Source: Betaproteobacteria bacterium RIFCSPLOWO2_02_FULL_63_19 (lineage in GTDB: Bacteria > Pseudomonadota > Gammaproteobacteria > Burkholderiales > SG8-39). Taken from it: a stretch of 48,176 nucleotides of DNA. The notes beneath the pieces are model-generated. The model was not told the DNA's origin, made no database searches, and saw only the letters and a program-made list of their open reading frames with translations. Location of the stretch: the NCBI GenBank assembly GCA_001770415.1, contig MEQX01000008.1, forward strand, positions 1 through 48,176, written 5' to 3'. Shown here in pieces: positions 48,101 through 48,176 of this stretch; within the stretch, counting starts at the first letter, position 1, and each line of letters begins with the position of its first letter. A program made the translations under genes and the position numbers.

Positions 48101-48176
48101 CAGGGATGCTGGTCCGACGTGTGGTTCACCACCAGTTCGGTGATCACACGCAGGCCGCGCCAATGCGCCTCCCGGA
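45124..48176 (-). CDS. treS: trehalose synthase fused to maltokinase, 5' end outside the window
   Basis: The frame is open through the right edge; 1016 residues are visible and only the first 100 or so of the TreS barrel are missing. The TreS part (to about residue 550 of the visible chain) has [18 protein letters not shown], nucleophile segment [11 protein letters not shown], acid segment [12 protein letters not shown] and [12 protein letters not shown]. It interconverts maltose and trehalose. The C-terminal part is a maltokinase (Pep2 type), recognised by [13 protein letters not shown] and [18 protein letters not shown], and makes maltose-1-phosphate with ATP. In the GlgE pathway that product is polymerised into glucan, so glgE may lie just beyond the right edge. 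Confidence 0.93.
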   Translation of the reverse strand, partial: REAHWRGLRVITELVVNHTSDQHPWYQAARRAPAGSSKRDFYVWSDSDAKYDKTRIIFTDTETSNWTWDPVAKAFYWHRFFSHQPDLNFDNPKVLKAVIRVMRFWFDMGVDGFRLDAIPYLVEREGTNNENLPQTHAVIRQIRAQVDAHYKNRLLLAEANQWPEDVREYFGEGDECHMAYHFPLMPRIYMAIAQEDRHPVVEIMQQTPEIPDNAQWAVFLRNHDELTLEMVTSKERDYMYRMYAADPRARINLGIRRRLAPLMENDLERIKLMNSLLLSMPGSPIIYYGDEIGMGDNIFLGDRNGVRTPMQWSPDRNAGFSRADPQRLFLPPIMDPIYGYEAVNVEAQARDPSSLLNWMRRMLAVRKGSKAFGRGRLTFLSPGNRKILAYLREYREEAILCVANLGRSAQPVELDLGRFRGRVPVEMMGRTAFPPVGELPYLLTLPACGFYWFRLAENIEVPSWHEERLATEERPVLVLFDGWTSFFRDRVVPWRIRMAERLRTEFETDTLPRFIASQRWYAAKGEPIKRAALSDWALWGPDKSAWLMALLQVQAAPGESTYFLPMALAWGEGDDEHVRALAPATLARVRQQSHVGVLADAFADESFCKAIVEAIGARREAACAHGRLRFTPTRAFAELAGQGLGDLPVTRPTFQSSNTTVMLGDRLFVKGYRNVRAGVNPEFEVGRFLTEVAHFANCVPVAGAMEYVAADGTPTSLALLQGHVANQGDGWSYTADYLQRTFESHLATAAEPPADVHGAYLSLAYTLGLRTAELHKALALRTGDPAFDPEPVEPSEFAAWKQRVHEDALATLALLERHETQIPAQALPYARALIGQRQRLLDRIDAGSMPAGRCLKTRYHGDYHLGQVLVNNNDFIIIDFEGEPARPLAERRAKHSSLRDIAGMLRSFDYARWNALLRDTYTDADRVRLAPLARSWARETRETFLRAYDETARSDGLYGSFADVRGLIELFELEKALYELRYEVGNRPAWLNVPLQGVLVLCGLSPNSDADNATHR

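Overview
The window is high-GC, dense bacterial DNA. It reads best as a facultatively anaerobic betaproteobacterium of the kind that degrades aromatic compounds (Rhodocyclales or a relative). The reasons are a full-length benzoyl-CoA-pathway ring-opening hydrolase (bamA/oah), paired UbiD-type decarboxylases, indolepyruvate- and 2-oxoacid:ferredoxin oxidoreductases, and a proteobacterial glycogen/trehalose block. This placement rests on gene content only.

Layout. (1) 1-5282, plus strand: the end of a GntR/FCD regulator, two different UbiD-family decarboxylases, a near-perfect 22-bp hairpin, a 49-residue zinc-ribbon protein with a TTG start, and a GMC oxidoreductase. This is probably one small-molecule catabolic locus. 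(2) 5283-14532, plus strand: two tiny ORFs, then a defence island holding a type III-like mod methylase, an OLD-like ATPase and a type III-like res subunit in a tight operon. Two unrecognised genes and a hairpin follow. (3) 14589-23457: a MetE-C-terminal-like protein, divergent from a five-gene run of iorA, iorB fused to a ferredoxin, korA, korB and korC, then an ABC exporter. (4) 23458-25445: a gene-poor stretch with a decayed ORF, then a REC-PAS-GGDEF diguanylate cyclase.

(5) 25715-30053, minus strand: a small zinc-ribbon gene, bamA, an old-yellow-enzyme-type FMN/FAD/FeS oxidoreductase, an unrecognised 160-residue protein and a second small zinc-ribbon gene. This looks like an anaerobic aryl-CoA degradation operon. 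The flavoenzyme has an unusual active-site segment and has lost one iron-sulfur cysteine. (6) 30546-33703, minus strand: slipin and NfeD-type membrane protease, translationally coupled, and an MscS-type channel. (7) 33733-48176, minus strand: a MalQ-TreY fusion, TreZ, GlgX, GlgC, a channel-like TM-helix protein and a TreS-maltokinase fusion that runs off the window. Together these link glycogen, maltose and trehalose, and the interleaved channel genes suggest an osmotic-stress role.

How the parts fit: the ferredoxin-reducing 2-oxoacid enzymes could supply low-potential electrons for ring reduction, whose product BamA would hydrolyse, but no benzoyl-CoA reductase lies in the window. I saw no tRNA, rRNA, CRISPR array, insertion sequence or phage gene.
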